From Pisolithus tinctorius (Eukaryota > Basidiomycota > Agaricomycetes > Boletales > Pisolithaceae): a stretch of 64,000 nucleotides of DNA. Each line of letters opens with the position of its first letter. The first letter of the stretch is position 1. Positions 11,214 through 22,915 of this stretch are shown here, piece after piece. The DNA is taken from positions 1,054,001 to 1,118,000 of the forward strand of contig JANFAH010000016.1 of assembly GCA_024663395.1 (NCBI GenBank), read 5' to 3'. A program made the position numbers and the translations under genes. Under the pieces are notes generated by a model. It saw nothing but the letters and a program-made list of their open reading frames with translations, made no database searches and had not been told where the DNA came from.

Positions 11214-14200
11214 ATGAGGGATTCTACTGTCGCTTCCAGAAGGTTGCTCAGGCACACTGCCAAATGCACCAAACTAGAAAATTTATGCCTGCACTTTCAC
11301 AATCTCAACCTGTCAGAAGACTCTGACCTCTTCTGCCCTGTTTCACCCATAACACTGGATGTTGCACAATTACCTGCTGACATTCTGTGGGTACTACCTG
11401 TGATCACTCCCCCTGATATTTTGGCAGATCAGATATCCATCGCATCAGATCACCTAGATCTCACTGCCCCTGATTTTCCCAGTGGCTTTATCCACTCGAC
11501 TCCCTGAAGGCCCAAAACCCCACCATCACCTTTAACACCTGTCACATCATGTGATTCATCATCACTGATGCCCTCTTTTTCCCATCTCTTTGTTGCCTCT
11601 GAATCTATACCCAGACTCTCAGTTCCATCTGCCACACTTCCATGACCACTCACTTGGTCGCAGACCACCCATCAGCCAATTAGTAACCCACCAACACTTC
11701 CACCAGTTTGCTCACACACTATACCAACCACTCTGCTTCCACAATCAATACCTGTTCCACCCATTACCAATCTGGCACTGCCACCACAGGTTAACCCACT
11801 AATGGCTAATCCTCAGTTTCAGATGCCACCCTGCAGTACACAAAACTCACCTAAATTTAGCAGAGATTCTCCCACACAGCTTCCATGATACCTCAAAGAC
11901 ATTGACTTCCTTGGTACTCTTGCTGCTCTTGATGACCATGGCAAGATCAGAGCTGCAATCCGCTATGCTGACCTTGAAGAAGCCAAGGTCTGGCAAACAC
12001 TTCTGGAAGCCACACCTGTGGTGTGAGTCAAAGTGTGGAAAGCTGGTGAAAACCAAACAAATCCAACACCAAAGACAAATATAGAGCAAGTGGTGGTGTA
12101 CCTCCATGGAACCTGGAGTGCAGAAAGATCTAGTGTGGGGGAATTTCAATGGCAGGTGCTCCTAGTGCAAGTCAACAATGAGTTATGCAAGAGCAGATGA
12201 ACAAGTGATGATTGAATGGGGGATGCTGAACAAAGTGAAGGTGTTCAGCCAAAAGTATTCTGGGGTAATGGACTTCAATAAAATGTGCTCCTGGCACAAG
12301 TTGGCAATGAGTTATGCAGGAGTGAGGAATGACTAAGCAAAAGGTTGCTGACTAAGCATGGAGTGGACTGCAGATGACGAAGGATGGCAGATAGACTCTT
12401 CTGAATGAGCCTCAACTACCAAGTATACAAATGATGACAGATAGACTCCTTTGTGGAGCCTCAACTGTTGACAACAAGTTATGCTGAGTTGAACTGACTT
12501 CTGAGGGACTTCTGATTGCTTGGGGTGTAGCTAAGTACATGGGGGTTTATATACTGTGGGGGGAGCACAGCTTGTGACAAACAAGGCACAAACACTTGGT
12601 AAGTAATGAGTAAGGACTGAGTAATCATGATGAGTAAATGAGAAATGAAAAGTAAGCAAGCAAAGAAGATTGGTAAGTATTGGCAATGAACGAGTCAAGG
12701 ACACTCAAAATATCACAAAATGAGTCAAATGGAGTCAGAATCTGAGTAAGTGCACTGATATCACATTAGGGGGTGGAGATGCAAGTCAGATCTCAGCAGA
12801 GACATCTCTAGATCCAAAGACGGCATGACAGATGGACAGAGTTTCCAGATAGGGAAGTATTAATTCCAGAATTGAAGGGCCTGAGTCAAGCATCAAAGGG
12901 GGCTAGGGCATTGGGGGTCTGTGGGGCAATGGGAGCATAAGCGATCATGTCTCCCACCCTTTCATCCTCTCAGTGCAGTTAACAAAAACTTCATGAATGG
13001 GGCTCTGATGGAGGAGGAGGAGAAGGGGGGATGTCTTCTGCTGGATCTTGCAGTAAGAAGGCAGGATGCACATCATACTCATCATGAATGTGATCAGGGA
13101 GGCTGGAGAACAGTAGACTATGCTGCAGCTGTCACAATGTGGGAAGAATGATGGACAAGACTGGAATAAAGACAGTGCAGGGAGCAGGGAGGAACAATCC
13201 ATATGCTTCATCAACTGGGGAGACCAAAACAACCACATAAGACCTTTCTAACTGAGTGACAGACCTGAGGCGACCAAAGAACATCCTTCTGGAAGTCATA
13301 CTGACAAGGAGAACACACTGACCAAGCTGCATGGGATGAGACAGGGCTGACAACGATGGGATGAACCAGGGGGCTTCAGGACAGAAGCTGGTGGGAATGC
13401 CTGGCAGATATATGTAGCCACTGTCTCTGCCAAATGAGACAAGCAAGACAATTGATGAAGAGGTGGCCATGATTGATGGACTTAGCGAAATGAGCATCTG
13501 ATGGATGGAGTGCTGTAGAAATGTGTAGGGTGTGAGGATCCTCTCCAAACCTGGAAGGCAGAATTGCGTGGCTGAGCACTTTAAGCGAGTGTGAGAACAG
13601 AGTCAATATCTTTGGAAATGGAAGAGATATGACAAAAACTGGAATGCCATACATGGGCACTAAAAAACTTTAATGCACACTTAACTTGCTTCCTCTTTTC
13701 TCTTTAGCACTGACAACTCGTTCTTGTGTGAAGGATGACTGTTAACATCCAGCAGCCTTTCTATGCATGAGGCCTTTAGTCTTCATCTGCATGGTATGGG
13801 CATTGCATGCAACTCGTCAACGAGTTAGGCAGAGTCAGTTGTAACCATGTCCACAACACCTTTGGTGTGTGACAGTGGCTGATGACTGGGATGCCTTCAT
13901 AGTTGCTGTTAAGGGTTTGTACCCTGGCTGTGAGGGTGACAACCACTACTGCCATGTAGACTTGCAGTACCTTGTCAAAGAATATCAGTCCAAGCCTATG
14001 TGAAACCAGGACAACCTTGGAGAATACCAGTGGAAATTCACTAAGATTTCTGCCCTGCTCATTAAAACTAAAAAGCTTGCAGAGACAGAATGGGATTCCA
14101 TGTTCCTGAATGGCTTCCCAAGGGCCATCGCAGATCATATTCACCATCGACTCTCCATAGTCTGCACTGACCTCCACCCTGACGACCCATACCTGCTCAC

Positions 14201-14519
14201 CGAAGCTGTTAAAGCCACCAAGTTCCTACTGACAGGATCTGCTCTCCATAGTGCAGTACCAACAATGGCTACTGTGGCCTTGCCAGCTGCACCTCCCTTC
14301 TCAGCTTACATGCCACAGGTGCCACCTGCTGGTACTGTCATTAAACAGGAGTACAACTTCCAGATGCAGCCTCTGCTGCAGCAATGCAGACCTGGCTGTG
14401 GTTTCTGTGCAGACCCCAACCACTGGACAAGGATGTGTGCGCTTGTTGAAGTTTATATCCATGCCAGTATGATCACAAGAGGTACAGACAACCATCTCTA
14501 TCTTGTGGATGGAAGCTGA
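11214..14519 (+). pseudogene. A2 gag, split by repeat C4
   Basis: The first frame starts MRDSTVASRRLLRHT and stops at 11,507. Degenerate coding text then continues to the helical block IRYADLEEAKVWQTLLEATP, which ends at 12,021. After copy C4 the frame resumes at 13,875 with VADDWDAFIVAVKGLYPG and runs through the capsid C-terminal part (WDSMFLNGFPRAIADHI) to a CCHC-like knuckle, CGFCADPNHWTRMC, and a stop at about 14,519. Joining 12,021 to 13,879 restores the sense of the gag text (ATP-VADDW) across the 4 bp GTGG duplication. Gag forms the virus-like particle of the retroelement. This copy is broken by C4, at least two stops and low CpG. Confidence 0.75.
12022..13874 (-). repeat. Repeat family C, copy C4 (full length, with GTGG target duplication)
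   Basis: It is bounded by TGTGAGTCA at 12,022 and GTGTGACA at 13,874 (1853 bp). GTGG lies on both sides (12,018-12,021 and 13,875-13,878), and the host gag text is continuous once it is removed. This is the clearest evidence for the true ends of the family. It belongs to the same subfamily as C1 but has lost nearly all CpG. Its ORF (start at about 13,368 for MATSS; longer frame from 13,548) is cut at 13,132 by the same CGA-to-TGA change as in C3. Confidence 0.85.
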
Positions 14520-14584
14520 ATCCTGTGCTTCTGCCATATACCAAGAAAACCATGGTTCGGTCTTAGGTTCAGAATGCCAAGCTA

Positions 14585-14985
14585 ACACTGAATGCCGAGA
14601 CATACTCTGTTCCTTACTATACATTTCTAGTTAGCTTTCGTACTGCCCTCGCTTATGCCAAGGCAGTGTCTGTCTTCAGCTCTCTGATCCCTGCCTCCTT
14701 GTCTAACCTTTAGTTAGTTGCTTGCACAGCTATTTAATCCCTCACTGGTAACCTCAGCCTTCGGGTTGCCAGTCTCCAGTATATATACCCTATGTAGATT
14801 GTACTTAGCTCCTCAGTCTGAATATCAAACTAGTTCACCCTCTGCTCCTAAGCTTAAGCCCAAGACAACTCTTGGCTTTTGCTCCTGACCCCCCTTGGCT
14901 CTCTCTGACTTCAACCTGGCTTGTGCAAGGGTCTAGCACATGAGTTCAGACCAAGGGTTGTCATACCTGGTGCTTGGCCTTCAGC
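14585..14985 (+). mobile_element. LTR-like block inside A2
   Basis: Between gag and the next open frame lies non-coding text with a TATA-like agtatatatacc at about 14,777 and the block cttgtgcaagggtctagcac at about 14,921. That block recurs near 40,228 and, inverted, near 37,140. It looks like the promoter half of another LTR family inserted in A2. Exact ends were not found. Confidence 0.4.
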
Positions 14986-14989
14986 CTTT

Positions 14990-15874
14990 GACCCCTGTCC
15001 TAGTCATGAACTTAACAGCTTCCCCAAATGTAACTCATGGAGAGAGGCTGTTGATCACATCATGGCTGACAGAGACCAGGCCAGCACATGTGCTGTGACA
15101 CCTGCTGCTCTGCACAACACAGCCACACAGGGCACTGCTAACCTTTTCTGTGTCACTCATCCTGAAGTCAACATGCAGTTGGAGATCCAGCCTTCTGCCT
15201 TCTTAAACACCATCCAAGATGTCAATGAACCCATTGCAAACTTAGCTGACCCCAACTTCCAAGCATATGTTGCTCAAGCTTGGGCTACCTACCAAGCAGA
15301 TAAAGGTAACAAGGGAGCAGTTGTTTCCTGCAGAAAGAAAGCCTGCTTCGATGGAGTTGAAATCACAGCTCTACCCACAGCATGTCCTGCCAACCCTCCA
15401 CAAGTCGACCCATGCACAGCCACTGTAGAAGAGGAAATCATTTTCCCTGGCATTCAAAGTTCACATGCTGCTTGCCAGGCATCTGAGCCCTCTACACCTG
15501 CACCAACATCCACCACTATGAAACCATATGTTCCTCTGGCTAATCCTGCTCTGATGCCCATGCACAAGGATCCTGTTCCCATGGCAATTGTTCTGTCACA
15601 AACACCATACCCAGCAGCTCACAATCAAAACCAGTACCATTACTCGTTCCCTCTCAAAGATGAAGCCATGCCCAAGCATATCATGGAGTGCATACTCGAA
15701 ACCAGTGTTGCCTTGCCAGTCAAAGAATTATTTGCAGTAGCCCCTGAGTTTCACAAGCAGTTCAGGGACATCACCATGGCAAAACATGTCACCACCAACA
15801 AGATTGAAGTAGTTCGTAGCGACGATGAAGAGGGAGTACAAGTGAATGAACTGACTGGCCACAACCCTCAATGA
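14990..15874 (+). pseudogene. A2 Gag-Pol linker and protease N-terminal region
   Basis: The frame (open from 14,921, with native-looking text from about 14,990) contains NFQAYVAQAWATYQADKG, a long Pro/Thr-rich linker, and the block YSFPLKDEAMPKHIME followed by LFAVAPEFHKQFRD. In Gypsy polyproteins of this type that block precedes the aspartic protease. It ends with LTGHNPQ and a stop at 15,874. Confidence 0.65.
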
Positions 15875-15889
15875 ACCACACATGAATAT

Positions 15890-16291
15890 GGAGACCATGT
15901 TATCTGTGGTGACAACAGTTCTATCATAGCTCACCACACTCTACTGCTCTGCTGCATTGAAGCCAAGGTCCCTGGGACCAACATCACAATCAACTGTGTA
16001 CTAGATTCCAGCTTGGAAATTGTCGCCATGCCCAGGCACATTTGGGAAAAGATTGGGCTTCCATTGCACTGTGATCATCTCATGACTATGACATCTGCTA
16101 ACATGTCTAAAGACACTACTGTAGGCATACTAGAGAACCTGAAACTCAACTTCAGAGCTGGACCAGTCATGCTTCAGGTTCAAGTAATTGAACATGCCAA
16201 CTTTAACATGCTCCTTGGACATCTGTTCATCTGCCTTATGAGTGCAGTAACAAATGATTATCCTGACAGTGGACAGCGGATCACTCTCTGA
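15890..16291 (+). pseudogene. A2 aspartic protease region
   Basis: The frame carries NCVLDSSLEIVAMPRHIW, then DHLMTMTSANMSKD and NFNMLLGHLFICLMSA. These are the retropepsin landmarks, but the catalytic triplet that should be Asp-Ser/Thr-Gly reads Asp-Ser-Ser, which should inactivate the enzyme. The frame ends at 16,291, and a gap with stops separates it from the reverse transcriptase. Confidence 0.7.
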
Positions 16292-16398
16292 GACCTGAAT
16301 GATGGCTGTGAGTACACTCTGCCCATGTGCCCATGGCATGAGGGCTGTCTGCTCTGTAAGTGCAGCAAGCACTGCCATAGTCACTAGAGTATAGTTGA

Positions 16399-17919
16399 AT
16401 GGGGTTTTTGAGTATTGATGATCCACCAAACAGTTGGGGAGAGCCCACTAAGACATCCTGTTTCCTATTTAGCTGCTGTTATCCATTCCTCAGTCCTACA
16501 GTCTCATCACTAGCCTTCACTTTAACAAACTTCCCTTCGCCCATGGCACTCATACTGTGGAACATACCCACTGGAATACCCTTGCCTGCTTTTGCTTTCC
16601 TCTCCTCCACTCAGACAATACTAAACCCCCCTGCTATAGCTGCATTCAACAGTGTTTATCAACTAGACCCCACGGTTTGCACTCTCATTTACAAGCCAGT
16701 TGCCAAGAAGGTTCAGATGGTACCTGCCCCAATGGCAGAGGAATACCACATTGTGTGCAGTCTGCCTGATGATCTGCTTGCTGGTCTCCAACCACGTCCA
16801 ACCCATCCACCAGACTTCACTCCAGGCATCCACTTCACTGCCAAACAGGCCATGGAGCTTGACCTTGATCCTGCAGATTGGCTTTGGCCAGAGGAACTTA
16901 AACTTGTAACTTGGCTCATTTTGGTCCATGAGCCCGCATTTGCTTGGGACATTACAGAGTGCAGACACCTAGATGAACGCTATTTTCCACCTGTAAAGAT
17001 TCCTACAATTCTGCACATGCCTTGGGTCCAATGCAATATCCCTATCCTGAGCATGATACATGCCCAAGTCATAGGCATGATCAAAGATTGCATCAAGTCC
17101 GGCATGTATGAACCTTCTACAGTGGCTTACCACTCCCACTGGTTCTGCATAGTAAAGAAAGACAGAAAGTCTCTTTGCCTTGTGCATGACTTACAGCCCC
17201 TGAATGCAGTCACCATCCATGGCATGTCCATTCTGCCCTTTGTAGAACATCTCACAGAATCCTTTGCCAGGTATGTGGTATATGTGATGATGGATCTCTA
17301 CTCCAGGTATGACCAGCATGCACTTCACATTGATTCCCACAACCTCACCACCTTTGGTACCCCCCTCAGACCACTTCAGCTTACTACTCTGCCACAAGGT
17401 CATGCAAATGCAGTACAAGTATACCAGGGAGATACTGCATTTGTTCTTCAGGATGAGATCCTGCATCATACCCTGCCCTTCATAGATGACATCCCCATAA
17501 AATCTGAGACCACCTGCTATCAGTGCACAGACAGTTCCTATGAGACTATCCCAGAGAACCCTGGGATTCAGAAATTTATCTGGAATCACTATATAGTCAT
17601 TAACTGCATCCTTCAGTGTTTGCAGAATGTCAGAGCCATGGTCTTGGCAAAGAAGTTCATGCTAGCTGCTCCATCTGCTGTGATTGTTGGCCACAAGTGC
17701 ACATTCAAAGGTCGCATTCCTGAACCAAGCAAAGTGCAGAAGATCCACAACTGGCCTGAGTGCTGCAACCTGACTCAGGTTCGCAGTTTCCTCAGTGTCT
17801 GCAGTGTGCTATGCATCTTCATCAAAGACTTCACCAAAATTGTGTGGCTGCTGGTCACACTCACATGGAAAGAGGTACCATTCACATGGGACGAACTGCA
17901 ATGTGCTGCCATGCAATGA
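16399..17919 (+). pseudogene. A2 reverse transcriptase
   Basis: This 506-codon frame covers an N-terminal spacer and then the fingers and palm: PVKIPTILHMPWV, FCIVKKDRKSLCLVHDLQPLN, VMMDLYSRYDQ (first catalytic Asp), LTTLPQGHANAVQVYQG and LPFIDDIPIK (the YxDD box as FIDD). It continues into the thumb and connection (VQKIHNWPECCNLTQVRSFL). The catalytic Asp residues are present, but the frame is closed at 17,919 before RNase H, so pol cannot be made as one protein. Confidence 0.8.
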
Positions 17920-17925
17920 CTCAAG

Positions 17926-18687
17926 GACAAAATCATAAAGTCCCCTGCACTCCAAAGGATTGACTATGAGTGTGGTTGTGAAGTAATTTTAGCAGTTGAC
18001 ACTTCAGTCATTGCAGTCAGCTACATCCTCTACCAGCTCGGTGAAGATGGAAAACGGTACCCTAGTTGCTTTGGATCCATCACCCTCAACGAAGTAGAGA
18101 GCTGCTACTCCAAGGCAAAGCTGGAGTTGTATGGTCTCTTCCATGCATTGCACATGGTACATGTATACATCTTTGGCCTCACTAACTTCACTGTGGAGGT
18201 AGATGCGAAGTATATTAAGGGCATGATAAATAACCCAGATCTGCAGCCAAACACAACGATCAATCACTGGATTGCTGGCATCCTCCTCTTCTCATTCAAA
18301 CTTGTCCATGTTCCCATGGACAGGCATGCCAGCCCTGACAGCTTGTCCTGCTGTCCATGGTCAGAACTTGACCTGCCCAAGGATGACAACCATGAGGATT
18401 GGCTGGACCATTTTTACTCTTTCTCTACAGAGGCTGTCAATGACCACCCACCTCCTACATCTCTTTCCAATCAAGATCATCATTCCTTACTGCCACCCAC
18501 TTATCATCAGGCAAGTCTCCCACCACCTGTGTCTGTCTATCTTGCATTCTCTGCAACCACCTGTAATGATCATACTGATAACCCTTCCAATACCCCTGAT
18601 GACCCTGCCATCCTGCAGTCTGCAAAAGCTCAGGCACATGAAGTGAAGATAGAAATGATCCACACATTCCTCGCAACCCATGAGTGA
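17926..18687 (+). pseudogene. A2 RNase H and linker
   Basis: The frame reads DTSVIAVSYILYQ, YGLFHALHMVHVYIFG, FTVEVDAKYIKGMINN and VHVPMDRHASPDSLS, the RNase H-like domain of Gypsy elements with its order conserved. The gap to the preceding frame is a single stop. The linker after position 18,400 is Pro-rich. The A1 copy starts inside this domain. Confidence 0.7.
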
Positions 18688-18705
18688 CCTCCTGACCTTA
18701 CTGAT

Positions 18706-19923
18706 GTGCAGTACTCATCTTTCTTTAATTCAGCTAGCTGCTTCTTCCTCCTAGATGGTAACTTATGGCATAGGGAACCACACAGATGGCACCAGCTAGT
18801 CATTGACAAATCCAAGTGGTATTGTCTCATCAAAGAAGCACATGATGGCCTCAGACACAAAGGTGTCTTCACAGTCTGCATGCGCCTTCTCCTCTGCTTT
18901 TGGTGGCCTCTTCTTGTCGAGGATGTGAAGTGGTATGTTCGCACTTGTCACAAATGCCAGATCCACCAGACACAGAAGCTTCATATCCCCCCCACTGTAC
19001 CCATGATAGGGGGCCTGTTTCATAAAGCTCACATTGACATGATGCTAATGCCCAAAGCTGGTGGCTACCACTACATAGTACAGGCTCATTGCGCACTCAC
19101 CTCATATCCCAAATGGCGCATGTTGTGCACAGACAATAGTACCATGCTTGTGTCCTTTATCTTTGAGGACATTCTGTGCCACTGGGGTCCACTCACCAAG
19201 GTTGTCACTGACAATGGTCCCATGTTCATCCAAGCCTTAGATGCCCTAGCTGCACAATATCATATCTGTCACATCTGTATCTCTCCTTACAACTCTCAGG
19301 CTAACAGCATTGTAGAGCATCACCACTATGATGTTCACAAGGCTATCATGAGAAGCTGCGATAATGACAACTGCCGCTGGCACACCATTGCACACTCCAT
19401 GTTCTGGGCCAAGCAGGTCACCATCTTGAAGTCCATGGGTTTATCCCCTTACTTCATGGTGCATGGTGTTGAGCCACTGTTTCCATTCGACCTTGCTGAG
19501 GCCACTTTCCTCTTACCCCTATCTTGTGATGATGTGACACCACTGACTACCACAGAACTGATTGCTTGGTGTGTGTGCCAGTTACAGAAGCATCAGGATG
19601 ACTTAGACCAGGTCTGCAACAATGTCCTCCATGCATGCTTCCAGTCTATCCAGCAGTTCGAAGCTGCCTTTCAGCATCACATTAAAGACCATAACTTTGC
19701 CCCTGGCACCCTCATGCTCGTTCGCAACTCCCACATAGAAAAAGAACTGAACTGGAAAATGAAGCCATGGTACACTGGCCCCATGGTCATCCTTTGTCAG
19801 ACCACTGGGGGCTCGTACCTGCTGGCTGAGTTGGATGGCTCCATCTCCAAACTCCACTTCACTGCTTTCCACCTACTTCCATACCACCCGCACGACTGTG
19901 ACTCACATTACTGGGTTGGATGA
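18706..19923 (+). CDS. A2 integrase (405 aa, frame intact)
   Basis: This frame runs uninterrupted from the H2C2 zinc-binding domain (HDGLRHKG...CHKCQIH, where the last Cys has become His) through the rve core with HIDMMLMP, VTDNGPMF and NSIVEH to the C-terminal domain KPWYTGPMVIL and LPYHPHD. All three DDE acidic residues are retained. In the cell the integrase joins cDNA ends to host DNA. Here it is stranded: there is no start context and the upstream pol is broken, so expression as a working enzyme is unlikely. The parallel A1 copy has a frameshift in the same domain. Confidence 0.75.
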   Translation: MQYSSFFNSASCFFLLDGNLWHREPHRWHQLVIDKSKWYCLIKEAHDGLRHKGVFTVCMRLLLCFWWPLLVEDVKWYVRTCHKCQIHQTQKLHIPPTVPMIGGLFHKAHIDMMLMPKAGGYHYIVQAHCALTSYPKWRMLCTDNSTMLVSFIFEDILCHWGPLTKVVTDNGPMFIQALDALAAQYHICHICISPYNSQANSIVEHHHYDVHKAIMRSCDNDNCRWHTIAHSMFWAKQVTILKSMGLSPYFMVHGVEPLFPFDLAEATFLLPLSCDDVTPLTTTELIAWCVCQLQKHQDDLDQVCNNVLHACFQSIQQFEAAFQHHIKDHNFAPGTLMLVRNSHIEKELNWKMKPWYTGPMVILCQTTGGSYLLAELDGSISKLHFTAFHLLPYHPHDCDSHYWVG

Positions 19924-20003
19924 TGAAGAACTAGACTGCCTTCTTGAGGAGGCTGAGGATGACCCCACTGACAATGAGGTAGAGGCATTTGCCTCAGACA
20001 GCT

Positions 20004-20400
20004 GACTATCCATCCTTTCCAGTATCCACAGTTTGTCCATCATGCCATTCCTCCATACCCTCTTCTCCCATGATACCCATACCTCCATCAGTGGCCTTGC
20101 CCACCTCCCCATGGCTTCTTCTGCTACCCTTGTTCCTTCTCCCATGCTGACTGGGGACAGTCAGCATTCAAAGTCCCCCACAGGGGTGACCTGCAGCATA
20201 CCACTCACTTCATCTGATACCAAACATAGTCTGTTTCTTTTTATCTGTTTTACCCCAGGTTTCATCCAGTGATTCTAATGACTACTAGTCCACACACAAA
20301 AAACATACAAACTGCTAACAAAAAGTCAAAGACCATCCAGAAAAATAACAAAACACCAAATAAGTATATAGCTAACACACTGTCTCTCCTACCTCTCTTA
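20004..20400 (+). mobile_element. A2 3' untranslated/LTR region, left part
   Basis: It matches 5770-6195 of A1 and ends at the insertion point of the EnSpm-like transposon. It contains a polypurine-like and A-rich stretch (20,290-20,365) shared with A1. No gene was found. Confidence 0.65.
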
Positions 20401-20416
20401 CTACACGGCCGAACGT
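20401..20416 (+). repeat. Left terminal inverted repeat of the EnSpm-like element
   Basis: The sequence is CTACACGGCCGAACGT. It is the inverse of 29,726-29,741 with one mismatch (G to A at the eleventh base). Confidence 0.85.
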
Positions 20417-20724
20417 AAAATATATCCCAGCTATACTTTTTTTTAGTGAGATACAGCAAGTATACAAATTATGCCGCGCGGGTCTTTTCCGTCTGTTATA
20501 AATGCAGTAATTTTAAAATTTACAGCACGTTGCTTGACAACTAGTTATGCGATAGGTGCAAACTAGATCCCCGCTAGGTCTCTGTAAAGGATAGACTGTG
20601 TATCACAACCCAGCTGACCGTCGAGTATCTAGATTAGAGTATGTTTCCGATCTACTAATGCCATGACACACTCGATACCCATTGCCATGTATTGGGTTGA
20701 TGCGCGCTCCCTTATGTAGGTCCA

Positions 20725-20850
20725 ATACTTGATCAATTATACAAGCTATACCTTGCCGCGCATAGGCCGTATGCTTGGCTCGAGTATACGGGCTATACCT
20801 GCCATGTATCTATCATATGCTTGGTTGAGTATACAGGCTATACCTTCCCT
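20725..20850 (+). repeat. Subterminal repeats of the EnSpm-like element
   Basis: Variants of the word GAGTATACAGGCTATACCT occur three times (about 20,734, 20,780 and 20,830), separated by 45-50 bp. Subterminal repeats bound by the transposase are a known property of EnSpm/CACTA elements. That role here is inference. Confidence 0.55.
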
Positions 20851-20978
20851 GTCCTGTATATGCAGCATATACATACTGATACTGAATGACGATATCACAC
20901 ATTACTGCACGGAAACGAATCAATTGCATGGTATATATGAACAATCAATGCAAAGTATTATGATCTAGTAGAGATGGG

Positions 20979-22729
20979 CTACCACATGAGCTCGTGCTGA
21001 ATAGTGGACTGCCAAGGAGGATGGACGACGGCTACTAATCGGGAACCTTTTCTGGTACCAGGACAGTCTTGAAGATCGTCCTGAAAAATCTGGACCATGA
21101 TTCTGGGTTGAACAATTAAGTAGAGCAGATATTAGAGGTTTACGCGACATACCGGTTGATCTCCTTTTCGTAGTCCTCCTTCGAGTTAGCGGCCTTGCGG
21201 GATGTGTCGCGCAGAAGTGCAAGCATGTAGTCGACATAATTCCAAAATTTCTGACGGTTAAACCGAACGAGTTTGCCATTCAATCCGAATCCTGAATCGT
21301 CATCATCGAGGTCGTCGACGCCATCGGTGTTGGAGTCCTTGCCATCTACGGGACCGTCAGCATCATCCTCCAGGGGCGTGGTGTCGTTGAAGAAAGAGCC
21401 ATCCAAGTCCTCTGTAGCAGCAGTCACACATACGTCGCCTACGCCATCTCCTTGACCCTCCCTGTCGCCTTCCTGTGTCTGCTCCTCGGGATTGTCAAGG
21501 TCCTTTCCCATGTCTTGCTGAATTTTGGCACGCATATCAGACTTGAGCATTGGAAGAAGGCGGGCCGTGTAGCAGGCATCCAATGAAGCGATATGATGAT
21601 CACTGGTTCCGATTAGAAAAATCCGTAGACAACGGCACTAGGTAATAAATTTAGTAGTTTGTCTACCAGAAAGAATGGGTGCGTACCAGGAAAGCCACCC
21701 GATTCCAATGCGAAACCTCTGTTTCCATGCCGGAGCTGGATCGCGCCAAAACTTTCGTTACATCAATGATGCAGGTCTTCTTCACAATTGACGTGATAAG
21801 CTAGAAGAGGATTGAGAAAGCGCATAATAAATTAGACACTACATTACCTGGGACTTCAGAGTACTCTGAATACCGGCCAACGACTTCGTTACCAGCTTTC
21901 CAAGGATGCCTTTGAGCTCTGCATCGTCGAGGACAGCTGCCGGTACCTTGAACATGTCGGGATGTTCAGAAATGAATTCCTGGGTAGGATGTTAGTACCA
22001 AGTACAGTGATACCTACCAACACACCATTATATGTTGCTGTGTGTCGGTGACATAGGCCGTGAGGTTTGGGGACAACATACACGCTACAAGGCGTGTGTG
22101 CAAGCCGGCCTACCATGGAGAAGTGACAGGATGTTCATAATGTATCAATGTATACAAAAAACTTACTTCGAAGTCCTTCCCCCTCAACGCCTCTTGTAAA
22201 GTTTGAAATTGGGTGCTTTTCTGGGCCACTTCCGACTTGACGAGGTGGGCCTTTATATCTACGAGCATATAGAATACATTGCCTGTCTAGAAGGCAATGA
22301 TAATCCAAAGAATGTATGAAAATTAAAAGGAAGAGGACGAACGTCAATGAAATCCATCAGTGTCTTGTCAGGGATTTGGTGAGCTTCACAAAGGGTTTTC
22401 GCATAGAGCTTGAGGCGTTTCGTCCGCTGTGAATCCATCTGGAGCGACTCGATATTGTCTTCCCGCTCACGTCGCACACCGATTGAGATTGGTTCATCAA
22501 ATGAACAAGCGGAGGCACTACGCGCCCGGAGGGAACGAGGAACATCCAACGTTGTTCCAGCAGATACCGTGATTGCAGGACCATCGTGCTGCCCAAAGGA
22601 CGTTGTTGCAGCACTTAGCGCAGGTGTTCCAGGTCGGGAGCCTGCAGATGAACCTGATACAGTTCGATGCGAACTAGAAACGCGCGCGCCTGGTGCAGAG
22701 CTTGATCGCAGTTGGTAGTTTCGAAACAT
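20979..22729 (-). CDS. Transposon partner protein (second gene of the EnSpm-like element)
   Basis: A spliced minus-strand gene, starting near MFRNYQLRSS (22,729) or up to 22,804. Exons give a Ser-rich N-terminus, MDSQRTKRLKLYAKTLCEAH with a basic helix, LIDIKAHLVKSE, FISEHPDMFKVPAAVLDD and LKSQLITSIVKKTC. Then comes a long acidic stretch (Asp/Glu/Thr-rich, about 80 residues), and finally KFWNYVDYMLALLRD and IFQDDLQDCPGTRKGS, ending PWQSTIQHELMW at 20,979. The last intron is bounded by gtatgt and catggtccag. No enzyme motif is visible. From memory, proteins with this tail recur beside this type of transposase in mushroom genomes. A DNA-binding or accessory transposition role is inference. Individual exon edges in the middle are uncertain. 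Confidence 0.6.
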
Positions 22730-22915
22730 GTATCGAGCGACTTGCAGACCACCGGGGCAAGTGTCGAGCTGAATACAGTTTGTTTTATTTGCTGTAATAA
22801 GCACATTATGTCAACGGGCCACACCCTCAAAGTTGCAGCTGCATTGCAAAGTACGTTCACAATGACTCATATTCAAGGACTATACAACAGTGTGAACGAT
22901 ATAAGCGAATTGAAA

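Noticed and set aside
14100..14519. Independent host zinc-knuckle gene
   Set aside because: The frame is the C-terminal part of A2 gag; it is continuous with the gag text upstream of C4.
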